A stretch of 40,202 nucleotides of DNA from Ruminiclostridium sp. (GTDB lineage Bacteria > Bacillota > Clostridia > Oscillospirales > Ruminococcaceae), in assembly GCA_017395555.1 (NCBI GenBank), contig JAFPUE010000080.1:1-40202 (forward strand), in the 5' to 3' direction. The notes under the pieces are model-generated. The model was given only the letters and a program-made list of their open reading frames with translations. It was not told the DNA's origin and ran no database searches. This document shows positions 15,995 through 23,675 of this stretch, piece after piece; within the stretch, counting starts at the first letter, position 1, and each line of letters opens with the position of its first letter. The position numbers were made by a program, and so were the translations under genes.

Positions 15995-17554
15995 TTATGC
16001 TATTTCCGCAATGATCTTATCGATCTCCGCTCTCAGCTCATTCTCGCGCTGTACGATCTCCGCGATCTGAGCATTGAGAACATCAATATCTATGACCTCG
16101 CGGGTGTCTTCCTGCTCAACATACGTCGAAACGGACAGGTTATACTCGTTATCTTCGATCTCCTTATTCGGCACAAGGCGGCAGAAATGCTCCTTGTCGG
16201 TGCGCTCGTTGAATGTGGCAACGATCTTTGATATGTTGTCCTCGGTGAGCTTGTTGCTGTTCGTGACCTTGATGCACTCCTTCGACGCATCTATGAAAAG
16301 CGTGCTGTTCAGGGTCTTGTTCTTTTTCAGCACCATGATACAGGTTGCGATAGATGTACCGTAGAAAAGGTTGTCGGGGAGCTGTATGATACAATCGACA
16401 TAGTTGTTGTCTATCAGATATTTGCGTATTTTCTGCTCTGCGCCGCCGCGATACATAACGCCGGGGAAGCATACGATAGCAGCCGCGCCGTTGTTTGCAA
16501 GCCACGAAAGAGAATGCATGATGAATGCAAGGTCGGCTTTCGATTTAGGCGCAAGCACTCCCGCGGGCGAGAAACGCGGGTCATTTATCAGCAGCGGATT
16601 AGCGTCGCCCTCCCACTTTATCGAGTACGGGGGATTCGATACGATAACCTCAAACGGTTCGTCATCCCAGTGCTGCGGCTCGGTCAGCGTGTCCTCGTGC
16701 GCAATATCGAACTTGTCATAGTCGATGTCATGCAGGAACATATTGATGCGGCAGAGGTTGTATGTCGTGATGTTTATTTCTTGCCCGAAGAAGCCCTGAC
16801 GCACCTTATCCTTGCCGAGAATCTTTGCAGCCTTCAGCAGCAGAGAGCCGGAACCGCAGACAGGGTCATAGACCTTGTTTACTTCTGTCTTACCGGATGT
16901 CGCAAGCCGCGTAAGAAGTTCGGAGACCTCCTGCGGGGTATAATACTCGCCGCCGGACTTACCCGCGTTTGACGCATACATACCCATAAGATACTCGTAT
17001 GCGTCACCGAAAGCGTCAATGGTGTTATCCTTATAATCGCCGAGCTGCATAGAAGCAACACCGTTCATCAGCTTTACAAGACGCTCGTTACGCTTTGCCA
17101 CAGTACCGCCAAGCTTGTTGCTGTTTACATCGAAATCGTCGAACAGTCCCTTGAAGTCGTCTTCACTTTCGCAGCCCTGTGCCGAACCCTCGATGCTTCT
17201 GAAAATCCCTTCAAGGGTCTCGTTCAGGTTTTCGTCCTTATCCGCTCTTTTAAGAACGTTGCAGAAAAGCTGACTCGGGAGAATAAAGAAGCCTTTGGTC
17301 TGCACCATGTCTTCACGGGCAGCCTCGGCTTCTTCGTCTGACAGTAAGGCATAATCAAAGCCGGCAGAACCCGCTTCGATCTCGCCCGCGTTTATGTAAT
17401 TCGTAAGATTCTCGGATATGTAACGATAGAACAGCATGACGAGGACGTAGTTTTTGAAGTCCCACCCGTCAACGCTGCCACGCAGATCGTTTGCGATAGC
17501 CCATATTGTGCGGTGAAGTTCCGCTCGTTCCTGTTCCTTTTTATTGTCGATCAT
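15995..17554 (-). CDS. hsdM: Type I DNA methyltransferase, HsdM subunit
   Basis: 519 residues, the usual HsdM size. It has the N-terminal helical HsdM domain (about 1-140), SAM-binding motif I DPVCGSGSLLL (about 228-238), and catalytic motif IV NPPYS (about 305) diagnostic of N6-adenine methyltransferases. The C-terminal coiled segment (IAEIVQRENELRAEIDKII) is expected to contact HsdS. HsdM methylates the bipartite target and is part of the restriction complex. It is first in the operon; the ribosome site (GAAAGTGAG) is modest. The AAA/DUF4143 gene ends only 56 bases upstream on the same strand, so read-through from that gene is likely; I found no strong separate promoter. Confidence 0.95.
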   Translation of the reverse strand: MIDNKKEQERAELHRTIWAIANDLRGSVDGWDFKNYVLVMLFYRYISENLTNYINAGEIEAGSAGFDYALLSDEEAEAAREDMVQTKGFFILPSQLFCNVLKRADKDENLNETLEGIFRSIEGSAQGCESEDDFKGLFDDFDVNSNKLGGTVAKRNERLVKLMNGVASMQLGDYKDNTIDAFGDAYEYLMGMYASNAGKSGGEYYTPQEVSELLTRLATSGKTEVNKVYDPVCGSGSLLLKAAKILGKDKVRQGFFGQEINITTYNLCRINMFLHDIDYDKFDIAHEDTLTEPQHWDDEPFEVIVSNPPYSIKWEGDANPLLINDPRFSPAGVLAPKSKADLAFIMHSLSWLANNGAAAIVCFPGVMYRGGAEQKIRKYLIDNNYVDCIIQLPDNLFYGTSIATCIMVLKKNKTLNSTLFIDASKECIKVTNSNKLTEDNISKIVATFNERTDKEHFCRLVPNKEIEDNEYNLSVSTYVEQEDTREVIDIDVLNAQIAEIVQRENELRAEIDKIIAEIA

Positions 17555-17610
17555 GGTATTGGCTCACTTTCGTTAGTTTATATATTAAAATAATTCTCCC
17601 GTTGGATAAT

Positions 17611-18828
17611 TCAGTATATTTTACCGATCAGCCAATCCAGCGCATTTATCCTTCTTATGCCATTATAATCAGCTTCGGGATCGTCATCGAGAGTAAGAAT
17701 AAACTTTTGATAATGGTCATTTATTTTTCTCAGAGGGGCAAGCTCGCGTTCGAGAGTATTACTGTCCCTGACTGTGGCAGCGACCTGATAGTAAACAGGG
17801 CGCTTTTCATATATCGCGACAAAATCAACTTCAAGCTCGTCGATCTTACCGACATAAACCTCATTTCCACGGCGAAGAAGTTCCAGATATATTATGTTTT
17901 CGAGTATTCTACCAACATCTGTGGACTGAGAGCCGAGTAGCGTATAACGAAGTCCGATATCAGCCGCATAGTATTTTTCGAGAGTTTTAAGGCGCTGCTT
18001 GCCCCTGACATTATAACGCTCAGCCTTATACACAGCGAAGCTTGATATAAGTGCTTCGAGATATTTCTCTACTGTTTTTGCGTCGATCTTTCTGCCGTCA
18101 GAGGTCATAGTATCAGCGATCTTTTTAGTCGATAACTGATTGCCGATATTATCATACACAAATCTTACGACACTTTCGAGCATCATTATATCAGTGAGCT
18201 TTTTCCTTGTTGCAATATCTTTGACAATAATAGTATTGAAAAGGCTATCAAGGTAGTCATGTATCTCTTTGGGCTGATCTTTTAGCTGTAAAATATACGG
18301 GAAAGTGCCTTTTTCCACATAATCTCTGTATTTTTCCGAAAGACTCTGTTTGCTGTCGGTCGCAGACGCGTACTCTTTAAAAGAAAGAGGAAGCATAGAG
18401 ATTTCTACATATCTTCCCGAAAGCATGGTCGCGATCTCACTCGACAGCATTATAGCGTTTGAACCGGTAAGATATATGTCTGTGTTCTTTTTGATAAACA
18501 GGCTGTCAATAACTTCCGGGAACTCCTTGCACTGCTGAACCTCATCTATAAGAATGTATGTCATTTTATTGGTAAGCAACCGCTCTTTGATATATTTATG
18601 CAGCGCATCAGGTTCCCGAAGTCCCTTGTTATCATAATCTTCAAGGTTTAAGAAGATTATCTGGTCATCTTTTACTCCGTTATTTTTAAGATAATCTATA
18701 AACATCTCCATAAGTGTGGATTTGCCGCATCTTCTTATTCCGGTTATTATCTTTATTATCTGCTTATCTTTGAAAGCTATCAGCTTGTTCAGATCTTCTT
18801 CGCGTTTTATAGAGTCCAAAACAGTCAT
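17611..18828 (-). CDS. AAA ATPase with DUF4143 domain (copy 2)
   Basis: A 405-residue paralogue of the protein at 1056-2249. Walker A TGIRRCGKSTLM lies around residues 29-40 and Walker B is YILIDEVQQC. The C-terminal DUF4143 block reads LENIIYLELLRRGNEV, then LEVDFVAI and PVYYQVAAT; it keeps the usual QVA where copy 1 has KVS. The ATG at 18828 directly abuts AAAGGAG, so the better-spaced TTG at 18819 (fourth codon) may be the real start, giving 402 residues. It lies immediately upstream of hsdM on the same strand. Family role is unsettled; association with the restriction operon may be coincidental. Confidence 0.9.
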   Translation of the reverse strand: MTVLDSIKREEDLNKLIAFKDKQIIKIITGIRRCGKSTLMEMFIDYLKNNGVKDDQIIFLNLEDYDNKGLREPDALHKYIKERLLTNKMTYILIDEVQQCKEFPEVIDSLFIKKNTDIYLTGSNAIMLSSEIATMLSGRYVEISMLPLSFKEYASATDSKQSLSEKYRDYVEKGTFPYILQLKDQPKEIHDYLDSLFNTIIVKDIATRKKLTDIMMLESVVRFVYDNIGNQLSTKKIADTMTSDGRKIDAKTVEKYLEALISSFAVYKAERYNVRGKQRLKTLEKYYAADIGLRYTLLGSQSTDVGRILENIIYLELLRRGNEVYVGKIDELEVDFVAIYEKRPVYYQVAATVRDSNTLERELAPLRKINDHYQKFILTLDDDPEADYNGIRRINALDWLIGKIY

Positions 18829-18848
18829 CTCCTTTGCCTTTTGCTTAT

Positions 18849-18877
18849 ATTATAGCCTAAAATTTCAGAAAAATCAA
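18849..18877 (-). promoter_or_regulatory. Promoter of AAA/DUF4143 gene 2 (and possibly hsd)
   Basis: Minus strand: TTGATT (18872-18877), 17-base spacer, TATAAT (18849-18854). The same -35 hexamer, spacing and -10 are used by copy 1. A 28-bp palindrome directly abuts the -35 box. Confidence 0.8.
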
Positions 18878-18905
18878 TAGTTTTGGGAAAATATTCCCAA
18901 AACTA
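18878..18905. repeat. 28-bp palindrome abutting the -35 box of AAA/DUF4143 gene 2
   Basis: Arms TAGTTTTGGGAA and its exact complement (12 bp each) around a 4-base centre. The core TTTCCCAAAA followed by TATTGATTT on the gene's strand is shared with the element before copy 1, though arrangement differs. Likely operator; the binding protein is unknown. Confidence 0.8.
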
Positions 18906-19029
18906 ATAAAATTGTTTGTTTTGCTTTTATGATCTGTAATTAAAGATTCAGTCGAAAATCCGCTCTACAAGCGGGTTTGAAGCCACAAAAGCACAAAATT
19001 CCCCAGTGGGGAATTGGGAATATAGCCAA

Positions 19030-19060
19030 ATAACGGACAGCATTTGTTGCTGTCCGTTAT
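19030..19060 (-). terminator. Hairpin after the ribbon-helix-helix gene
   Basis: Perfect 13-bp arms (19030-19042 and 19048-19060, core AACGGACAGCA) with a 5-base loop, five bases past the stop at 19066. The minus-strand T run (TTATTTGG) is weak. A second small hairpin with arms AATTCCCC and GGGGAATT is at 18997-19015. Confidence 0.65.
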
Positions 19061-19065
19061 GCTGC

Positions 19066-19257
19066 TTATTCAGAGGATAAATCTTCATCGGTAAGCTCAA
19101 TCTCACCATGTTTTTTCTCATAGTTCTTGATCTCTTTCTTTATAATAGTTTCTATAAGATTTGTTAGCGAACGGTTTTCTGCCTCAGCCATCTTTTTGAT
19201 CTTGGCGTGATCAACAAGATTAAGCCGCAGAGTAAATTGTGATTTCAAAACTGCCAT
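19066..19257 (-). CDS. Small ribbon-helix-helix (Arc/CopG-like) DNA-binding protein
   Basis: A 63-residue protein: an N-terminal strand KSQFTLRLNL, helix VDHAKIKKMAEAEN, turn RSLTNL and second helix IETIIKKEIKNYEKK, the ribbon-helix-helix fold, then an acidic tail. Such proteins dimerise and bind paired operator half-sites; many are antitoxins. No toxin gene adjoins it. The TATGGTGT/ACACCATA half-sites in the divergent intergenic region (19291-19328) are probable targets, so it may control itself and the SLOG gene. A GAAAGGAAGG ribosome site precedes the ATG. Confidence 0.8.
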   Translation of the reverse strand: MAVLKSQFTLRLNLVDHAKIKKMAEAENRSLTNLIETIIKKEIKNYEKKHGEIELTDEDLSSE

Positions 19258-19290
19258 AGTGATACCTTCCTTTCATAGATATGATACCAC

Positions 19291-19346
19291 TATGGTGTAT
19301 GTTTGTATGCAATCACCTTGACACCATATTGACACCTTGATATAAT
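19291..19346 (+). promoter_or_regulatory. Promoter and operator half-sites of the SLOG gene
   Basis: TTGACA (19318-19323), 17-base spacer, TATAAT (19341-19346): perfect consensus. TATGGTGT (19291-19298) and its exact complement ACACCATA (19321-19328) form an inverted pair, the second overlapping the -35 box. TTGACACC occurs twice in tandem (19318 and 19329). Confidence 0.75.
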
Positions 19347-19378
19347 AATAGTATTCTGTTATTTTATCGAGGTGGACT

Positions 19379-19867
19379 ATGAACACATTAACAGTCAGCT
19401 TTTTCGGCCATAGGGAGATAGAACACCCGTTTGAGATAGAAAAAAGGCTTGAATCGGTCGTTACCGATCTCATAAAGAAGAAAGATTACATAGAATTCCT
19501 TGTTGGTAGGGACGGCGAGTTCGATCAGCTCGCTTCTTCCACCATTCGCCGTGTCGCAAAGCGGCTGGAATACGGCAATACAGCCCTTGTGCTTGTTCTG
19601 CCGTATATGCGGGCGGAATACCGCGATAACGAGGACAGGTTTCATGAATACTACGACGAAGTAGAGATATGCGAGGAATCCGCGACAGCATACCCCGCAG
19701 CAGCTTTCAAGAAGCGAAATCGGTCAATGGTTGACAGGTCTGATCTCATTATATGCTGTGTTGAGCGCAAAGAGGGTGGCGCGTACAGCACCATGCGTTA
19801 TGCCGAACGCTCCGGTAAGGAGATACTGAACCTTGCCGATGACAAATTATTTTCTGATAAAATGTGA
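19379..19867 (+). CDS. SLOG / DUF1273-like nucleotide-sensing protein
   Basis: A 162-residue protein beginning NTLTVSFFGHREIE and containing EFLVGRDGEFDQLAS, RSMVDRSDLIICCVE and GGAYSTMRYAERSGKEILNL. This is the Rossmann-like pattern of YspA/DUF1273 SLOG proteins, thought to bind nucleotides or their derivatives and frequent in phage and defence neighbourhoods. It is full length for the short SLOG class. It has its own consensus promoter, a GAGGTGG ribosome site and a divergent ribbon-helix-helix gene. Specific ligand and output are not known. Confidence 0.85.
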   Translation: MNTLTVSFFGHREIEHPFEIEKRLESVVTDLIKKKDYIEFLVGRDGEFDQLASSTIRRVAKRLEYGNTALVLVLPYMRAEYRDNEDRFHEYYDEVEICEESATAYPAAAFKKRNRSMVDRSDLIICCVERKEGGAYSTMRYAERSGKEILNLADDKLFSDKM

Positions 19868-19894
19868 TATTTTCAATCGGTGATAGTTCTGACC

Positions 19895-19924
19895 TTGACA
19901 AACGCCTGCAAACACGGCTATAAT
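19895..19924 (+). promoter_or_regulatory. Promoter of the truncated phosphoesterase
   Basis: TTGACA (19895-19900), 18-base spacer, TATAAT (19919-19924), followed by AAAGGAG near 19939. Confidence 0.7.
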
Positions 19925-19993
19925 ACAATAAAACGACACAAAGGAGACGTTGTAACGGAGACCCAAGCCTCCGGGAAGTACAACGTAAATAAT

Positions 19994-20071
19994 ATGATCT
20001 ATGTAATATCCGACATACACGGAATGTATGACAAATATATACAAATGCTGGAGCTTATAGCATTCAAGTAG
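19994..20071 (+). pseudogene. N-terminal fragment of a calcineurin-like phosphoesterase
   Basis: Only 25 codons remain: MIYVISDIHGMYDKYIQML plus a few. ISDIHG is the first metal-binding motif (D-x-H-G) of bacterial PPP-type serine/threonine phosphatases, normally about 200-250 residues. The frame stops (TAG 20069-20071) exactly where a nested inverted repeat begins, suggesting the rest was deleted or displaced there. A consensus promoter remains upstream. A frame open from further upstream exists, but homology starts at this ATG. Confidence 0.65.
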
Positions 20072-20126
20072 CACTCACTAAAATTGCCCTCAAAATCGTG
20101 AGTGCTACCTGAGTGTTGCTTGAATG
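20061..20126. repeat. Nested inverted repeat at the phosphoesterase breakpoint
   Basis: The inner arms GTAGCACTCAC (20068-20078) and complement (20098-20108) are perfect. The outer arms 20061-20077 and 20110-20126 match at 14 of 17. The two sets share bases, so two alternative hairpins are possible. It is located exactly where the preceding gene is cut off. Confidence 0.75.
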
Positions 20127-20171
20127 TTACCGTCTGATTTTTACCAATTCTTACCAATTCACACGGCATAA

Positions 20172-20200
20172 GAAAAACCCCGCAAGAAAGCCTTGCGGGG
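20172..20200 (-). terminator. Terminator of rplM-rpsI
   Basis: A 9-bp GC-rich stem (CCCCGCAAG 20178-20186 with 20192-20200) and five T on the minus-strand side, about 33 bases past the rpsI stop. Confidence 0.9.
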
Positions 20201-20232
20201 CGATTTTCTGTGTGTTTGTGAGATACGATTTG

Positions 20233-20637
20233 TTATCTCTTCGAGAACTGTGGAGCACGTCTTGCAGCCTTCAAGCCGTACTTCTTTCTTTCCTTCATTC
20301 TGGGGTCTCTTGTAAGGAAGCCTGCCTTCTTGAGTACGGGACGGAGCTCGTCACTGTACTGGAGAAGTGCTCTGGAGAGGCCGTGACGGATAGCGCCTGC
20401 CTGACCGGTAACGCCGCCGCCTGCAACAGTGCAAACGATATCGAACTTATCGATAGCGCCTACGAGGTTAAGGGGCTGACGAACGATGAGCTTAAGGGTA
20501 TCGAGACCGAAGTAATCGTCGATATCTCTGTTGTTGATGGTGATGGAACCGCTGCCGGGATATACACGTACGCGGGCAACAGAGTGCTTTCTTCTTCCTG
20601 TTCCGTAGTAGTAGGATTTTGTATCATACATTGACAT
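20233..20637 (-). CDS. rpsI: 30S ribosomal protein S9
   Basis: 134 residues, the usual size. It has the S9 signatures [19 protein letters not shown] near the start, the [19 protein letters not shown] block in the middle and the invariant basic tail ending QFSKR, which reaches the P-site tRNA in the small subunit. It lies 14 bases after rplM, the universal pairing, under the rplM promoter, and is followed by a strong terminator. Confidence 0.98.
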   Translation of the reverse strand: MSMYDTKSYYYGTGRRKHSVARVRVYPGSGSITINNRDIDDYFGLDTLKLIVRQPLNLVGAIDKFDIVCTVAGGGVTGQAGAIRHGLSRALLQYSDELRPVLKKAGFLTRDPRMKERKKYGLKAARRAPQFSKR

Positions 20638-20651
20638 ATCCGTGCGCCTCC

Positions 20652-21083
20652 TTAAAATTCAAATACTTCGGGCTTCTGAGCAGCGTTCTTGTGCTCTGCG
20701 CCTGCATACAGACGGAGTCTTGTAAGAGCCTTGCGTCCGAGAGTTGTGTTGGGGAGCATACCGTTTACAGCGAGCTCCATAGCCTTTTCGGGTCTTGTAG
20801 CCATCAGCTTTTCATACTGAATGGATCTGAGGTGACCGATATAACCTGTGTGCCATCTGTAATACTTGTTCTGGAGCTTGTTTCCGGTAAGAACGGCTTT
20901 GCCGCAGTTGATGATGATCACATGATCGCCGCAGTCGCAGTGGGGAGCGTATGTGGGCTTATTCTTGCCGCGGAGAATTGTAGCTGCCTGAGCTGCAACA
21001 CGTCCGAGGGGCTTGCCTGCCGCATCGAGTATATACCACTTGCGTTCTACGTTTTCTGCCTTGGGCATATAAGTAGTTGACAT
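20652..21083 (-). CDS. rplM: 50S ribosomal protein L13
   Basis: 143 residues, normal length. Signatures: [21 protein letters not shown] near the start, [23 protein letters not shown] and the [21 protein letters not shown] block. L13 is an early assembly protein of the large subunit binding 23S rRNA. First gene of rplM-rpsI; AGGAGGA precedes the ATG and a perfect consensus promoter lies about 35 bases upstream. Confidence 0.98.
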   Translation of the reverse strand: MSTTYMPKAENVERKWYILDAAGKPLGRVAAQAATILRGKNKPTYAPHCDCGDHVIIINCGKAVLTGNKLQNKYYRWHTGYIGHLRSIQYEKLMATRPEKAMELAVNGMLPNTTLGRKALTRLRLYAGAEHKNAAQKPEVFEF

Positions 21084-21118
21084 ATTCTTTTCCTCCTGAA
21101 TTTTTTAGTGACTTCGTT

Positions 21119-21147
21119 ATTATAGCGATTTGCGCCGGCTTTGTCAA
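21119..21147 (-). promoter_or_regulatory. rplM-rpsI promoter
   Basis: Minus strand: TTGACA (21142-21147), 17-base spacer, TATAAT (21119-21124). The leader is short (about 30 bases). Confidence 0.85.
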
Positions 21148-21277
21148 CAGTTTTGGCGGCGTATTTTTAAAATATACCGCCGTTTCTCTCATTTTTTCTT
21201 CATTTCTCTCTGTTTCTCTTGTTTTCTCTCCTGCCGTTTCATCTTTTGCTGTTTATATCACTCAATAAAATTTTTGT

Positions 21278-21312
21278 TTTATGTCCCCCTGCCTCCGGCG
21301 GGGAGACATAAA
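21278..21312 (-). terminator. Hairpin after ricT
   Basis: Arms TTTATGTC (21278-21285) and GACATAAA (21305-21312) extended by C/G-rich inner pairs. On the minus strand it is followed by AAAACAAAAATTTT rather than a clean T run. It would end the darA-holB-ricT transcript about 55 bases past ricT. Confidence 0.6.
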
Positions 21313-21318
21313 CGCAAT

Positions 21319-21330
21319 AATTATTCATTA
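21319..21330 (-). repeat. TAATGAATAATT dispersed 12-mer, copy 1
   Basis: One of four exact copies in the window, here 37 bases after the ricT stop and in the same orientation as that gene. Confidence 0.6.
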
Positions 21331-21366
21331 TTAGTTTTACTATATTTCGATAGAAATATAATATTA

Positions 21367-22233
21367 TCAGTCTTCGAGCCCCTTGAGCGCCGCGATCTCG
21401 TCCTTGTTTATCCTGATCTTCGCGTCCTTCAGCAGCTTGACATCCTCGCGCTTATAGGGTGCTGCGGGAGCGTCGGGATTATTCTTCAGCTTCACCTTCA
21501 GCATACCCGTGAGCAGGTTCGCGTCCTCCACCTGTCCCTGTCCGTCGGGGGTCTCTACGATGGCGCCTACCTTCGGAGTAATGCGCAGGAGCGCGTCATA
21601 GCTGTCCTGCTCGTATTTCAGGCAGCACATAAGTCTGCCGCAGGTGCCGGATATCTTTGTCGGGTTGAGCGAAAGGGACTGCTCCTTTGCCATTTTTATC
21701 GACACTGGCTGGAACTCTCCGAGAAAGCTCGCGCAGCAGAACGGTCTGCCGCAGATACCGAGTCCGCCGAGCATTTTCGCCTCATCGCGCACACCTATCT
21801 GCCTGAGCTCGATACGCGTTCTGTAAATGCTCGCAAGGTCTTTTACAAGCTCGCGGAAATCTACTCTGCTCTCCGCCGAAAAATAGAACAGTATCTTGCT
21901 GCCGTCGAAGGTATATTCCACGTCAATAGGCTTCATTTTGAGTCCGTGCTCCGCGATCTTCTTGGTGAACACCTTCAAAATGTCCACTTCTTTTGCCTCG
22001 TTATCGCGGATACGCTTCTCGTCCTCGGGGGTCACCTTGCGTATTATGGGCTTGAGCGGCTGAACGACTTCCTTGTCATCGACTTCGCGGTTGCCGATAA
22101 CGACTTCCCCGCACTCGACACCTCTCGCGGTCTCGACGATCACTTTCTCGCCAACCTGCACCTTTTTATTTCCGGGCGAAAAGTAATAGACCTTTCCAAC
22201 CTCTTTGAATCTTATTCCGATTATCTCCGTCAT
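21367..22233 (-). CDS. ricT: RicT/YaaT PSP1-domain protein
   Basis: 288 residues. The C-terminal PSP1 domain carries the two diagnostic cysteine clusters, GICGRPFCCASFL (Cys161, 166, 167) and GTCGRLMCCLKYEQ (Cys198, 203, 204). In Bacillus subtilis RicT, with RicA and RicF, forms an Fe-S containing complex that assists RNase Y in mRNA maturation and promotes sporulation, competence and biofilm formation. It lies 9 bases after holB, as in the conserved Firmicutes block, and is probably co-transcribed from the darA promoter. Neither RicA nor RicF is in this window. Confidence 0.92.
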   Translation of the reverse strand: MTEIIGIRFKEVGKVYYFSPGNKKVQVGEKVIVETARGVECGEVVIGNREVDDKEVVQPLKPIIRKVTPEDEKRIRDNEAKEVDILKVFTKKIAEHGLKMKPIDVEYTFDGSKILFYFSAESRVDFRELVKDLASIYRTRIELRQIGVRDEAKMLGGLGICGRPFCCASFLGEFQPVSIKMAKEQSLSLNPTKISGTCGRLMCCLKYEQDSYDALLRITPKVGAIVETPDGQGQVEDANLLTGMLKVKLKNNPDAPAAPYKREDVKLLKDAKIRINKDEIAALKGLED

Positions 22234-22242
22234 TTTTCCTCC

Positions 22243-23223
22243 TTAACGGCGGTTTGCGGATTCCGCCGCATCAAAAAGCGCTCCGCAGCACTCCGCCGCG
22301 AACAGCTTCACATTCGGGTTCGTAAAAGAGAGCCCGTAAAGTCTGAGCGCTTCCGTGTACATTCCCGATATCGCACCGAGGCTGTATGTCGAAGCGATAC
22401 GTTTTGTCCTGTCCATATATTTTTCCGCGGTGCCTTTACCTGACTTGTAAGCGGCAGCCTGCGCGAAAATATCCGTGAGGATGCCGAGCGCTGCGAATAT
22501 TTCTTCCCTTGTTTTCAGCGACGACATCGCGAGCAGGCAGTCGAGCTCCTTCTTTTCCGCGATAGCGTCGCAGGCTTTAACGGCGGCGTGATAATACTGC
22601 ATTTCCTCGCCGTTTTGTTCGTATTTCAGAGCCGTGCCGATGTTCCCGCCGAACTGCCCGTAAAGCTCGGCAGCCCGTGACGCTGAGATACCGTGCTCCG
22701 CCAGAGCCTTCGCGAGCTCCTGTTCGGTCACCGGATCCACAGCCACCGCCGTCACTCTCGAAAGCACCGTCTGCAATATCGGCTCTTTTCTTGCCGCGGT
22801 GAAGATGTATCTGTTGAACTCCAGCGGCTCCTCGATGAATTTGAGCAGCGTGTTCTGGCATATCACCGACATTTCGTCGAGCGACTCGAAAACGCAGACG
22901 CGGATATCGCCGTCATTTGGCTTTATATAGCAGCCTGAGATGAACTCGCGCAGGCCGTCCGCGTTGTACTTGCCCTTCTCCATAGCGGACAGGGGATATA
23001 CAACATCGGGGTGTATGTGCTGTTCGACGCGTCTGCACTCGTTGCAGCGCATACACGGCTTTTTCCCGCTGCCGGAGCACATATACATCATAGCGGTGTG
23101 ATCCGCGAGGACTTTCTTGCCAATGCCCTTATCGCCCGTAAAAAGCAGGGCGTGCGGAAATCTGCCGGACTGTGAAAATCTGTCAAGCGCTTCGAGCGCA
23201 CGTTTTTTTCCGTACAATTCCAT
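22243..23223 (-). CDS. holB: DNA polymerase III delta-prime subunit
   Basis: 326 residues from the ATG at 23223; a TTG at 23238 would add five residues overlapping darA, but family members begin at the MELYG-type start. It has the clamp-loader AAA+ fold: SGRFPHALLFTG then GDKGIGKK, a Walker A in which the last Ser/Thr is Lys, as expected for a delta-prime subunit that does not hydrolyse ATP. A zinc module has Cys 49, 57, 60 and 63, and TLLKFIEEP is the conserved core helix. It helps load the sliding clamp during replication. Its ATG lies one base past the darA stop with no clear ribosome site, so translation is probably coupled. Confidence 0.93.
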   Translation of the reverse strand: MELYGKKRALEALDRFSQSGRFPHALLFTGDKGIGKKVLADHTAMMYMCSGSGKKPCMRCNECRRVEQHIHPDVVYPLSAMEKGKYNADGLREFISGCYIKPNDGDIRVCVFESLDEMSVICQNTLLKFIEEPLEFNRYIFTAARKEPILQTVLSRVTAVAVDPVTEQELAKALAEHGISASRAAELYGQFGGNIGTALKYEQNGEEMQYYHAAVKACDAIAEKKELDCLLAMSSLKTREEIFAALGILTDIFAQAAAYKSGKGTAEKYMDRTKRIASTYSLGAISGMYTEALRLYGLSFTNPNVKLFAAECCGALFDAAESANRR

Positions 23224-23224
23224 T

Positions 23225-23557
23225 TTACAGCTTTTCAAACCGCTCTATATCGGTAACGAAAACAGTAGCTCCGCCGACGCTTACCTCAACGGGATAGCTT
23301 GCGGGAGCACTTTCCGCGCTCAATGCCACGGAAGCCGCATTCGGAACATACTGCTTGCGTCTGCGGGAATTTTGCGCGATCGAGGCGATAATGCCGTCAA
23401 CAGCCGCGTTCTCGCAGCAGATCATGAATGTTGTGTTTCCCGCCATGAGGAAGCCGCCTGTGGAAGCGAGCTTCGTTGCGGAGTAGCCTCCGCGCGTGAG
23501 TGCCGTGGAAACGTTATGTGCGTCGTCATTGTTTACGATAGCGAAGATCAGTTTCAT
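23225..23557 (-). CDS. darA: Cyclic-di-AMP receptor, PII-like (DarA/PstA, YaaQ)
   Basis: 110 residues with the PII-like fold of the DUF970 family: MKLIFAIVNNDDA at the start, TRGGYSATKLASTGGFLMAGNTTFMI in the first half, and a C-terminal VGGATVFVTDIERFEKL strand. Family members trimerise and bind c-di-AMP; the downstream target is unknown. In B. subtilis the order is yaaQ-yaaR-holB-yaaT. Here yaaR is absent and holB follows directly. Consensus promoter and a GAGG site precede it. Confidence 0.92.
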   Translation of the reverse strand: MKLIFAIVNNDDAHNVSTALTRGGYSATKLASTGGFLMAGNTTFMICCENAAVDGIIASIAQNSRRRKQYVPNAASVALSAESAPASYPVEVSVGGATVFVTDIERFEKL

Positions 23558-23621
23558 ATCATTGCCTCTTTTTCAGACTTATCTCCCGCAGCGTGCAGTT
23601 GTGACCCGCGGCAGATAAATT

Positions 23622-23650
23622 ATTATATCACATTTTGCATAGTTTTTCAA
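23622..23650 (-). promoter_or_regulatory. Promoter of darA-holB-ricT
   Basis: Minus strand: TTGAAA (23645-23650), 17-base spacer, TATAAT (23622-23627). A leader of about 60 bases follows, containing a GC-rich CTGCCGCGG...CTGCGGG stretch but no clear regulatory RNA. Confidence 0.8.
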
Positions 23651-23675
23651 TACTAAAAACATAATCAATTAAGAA

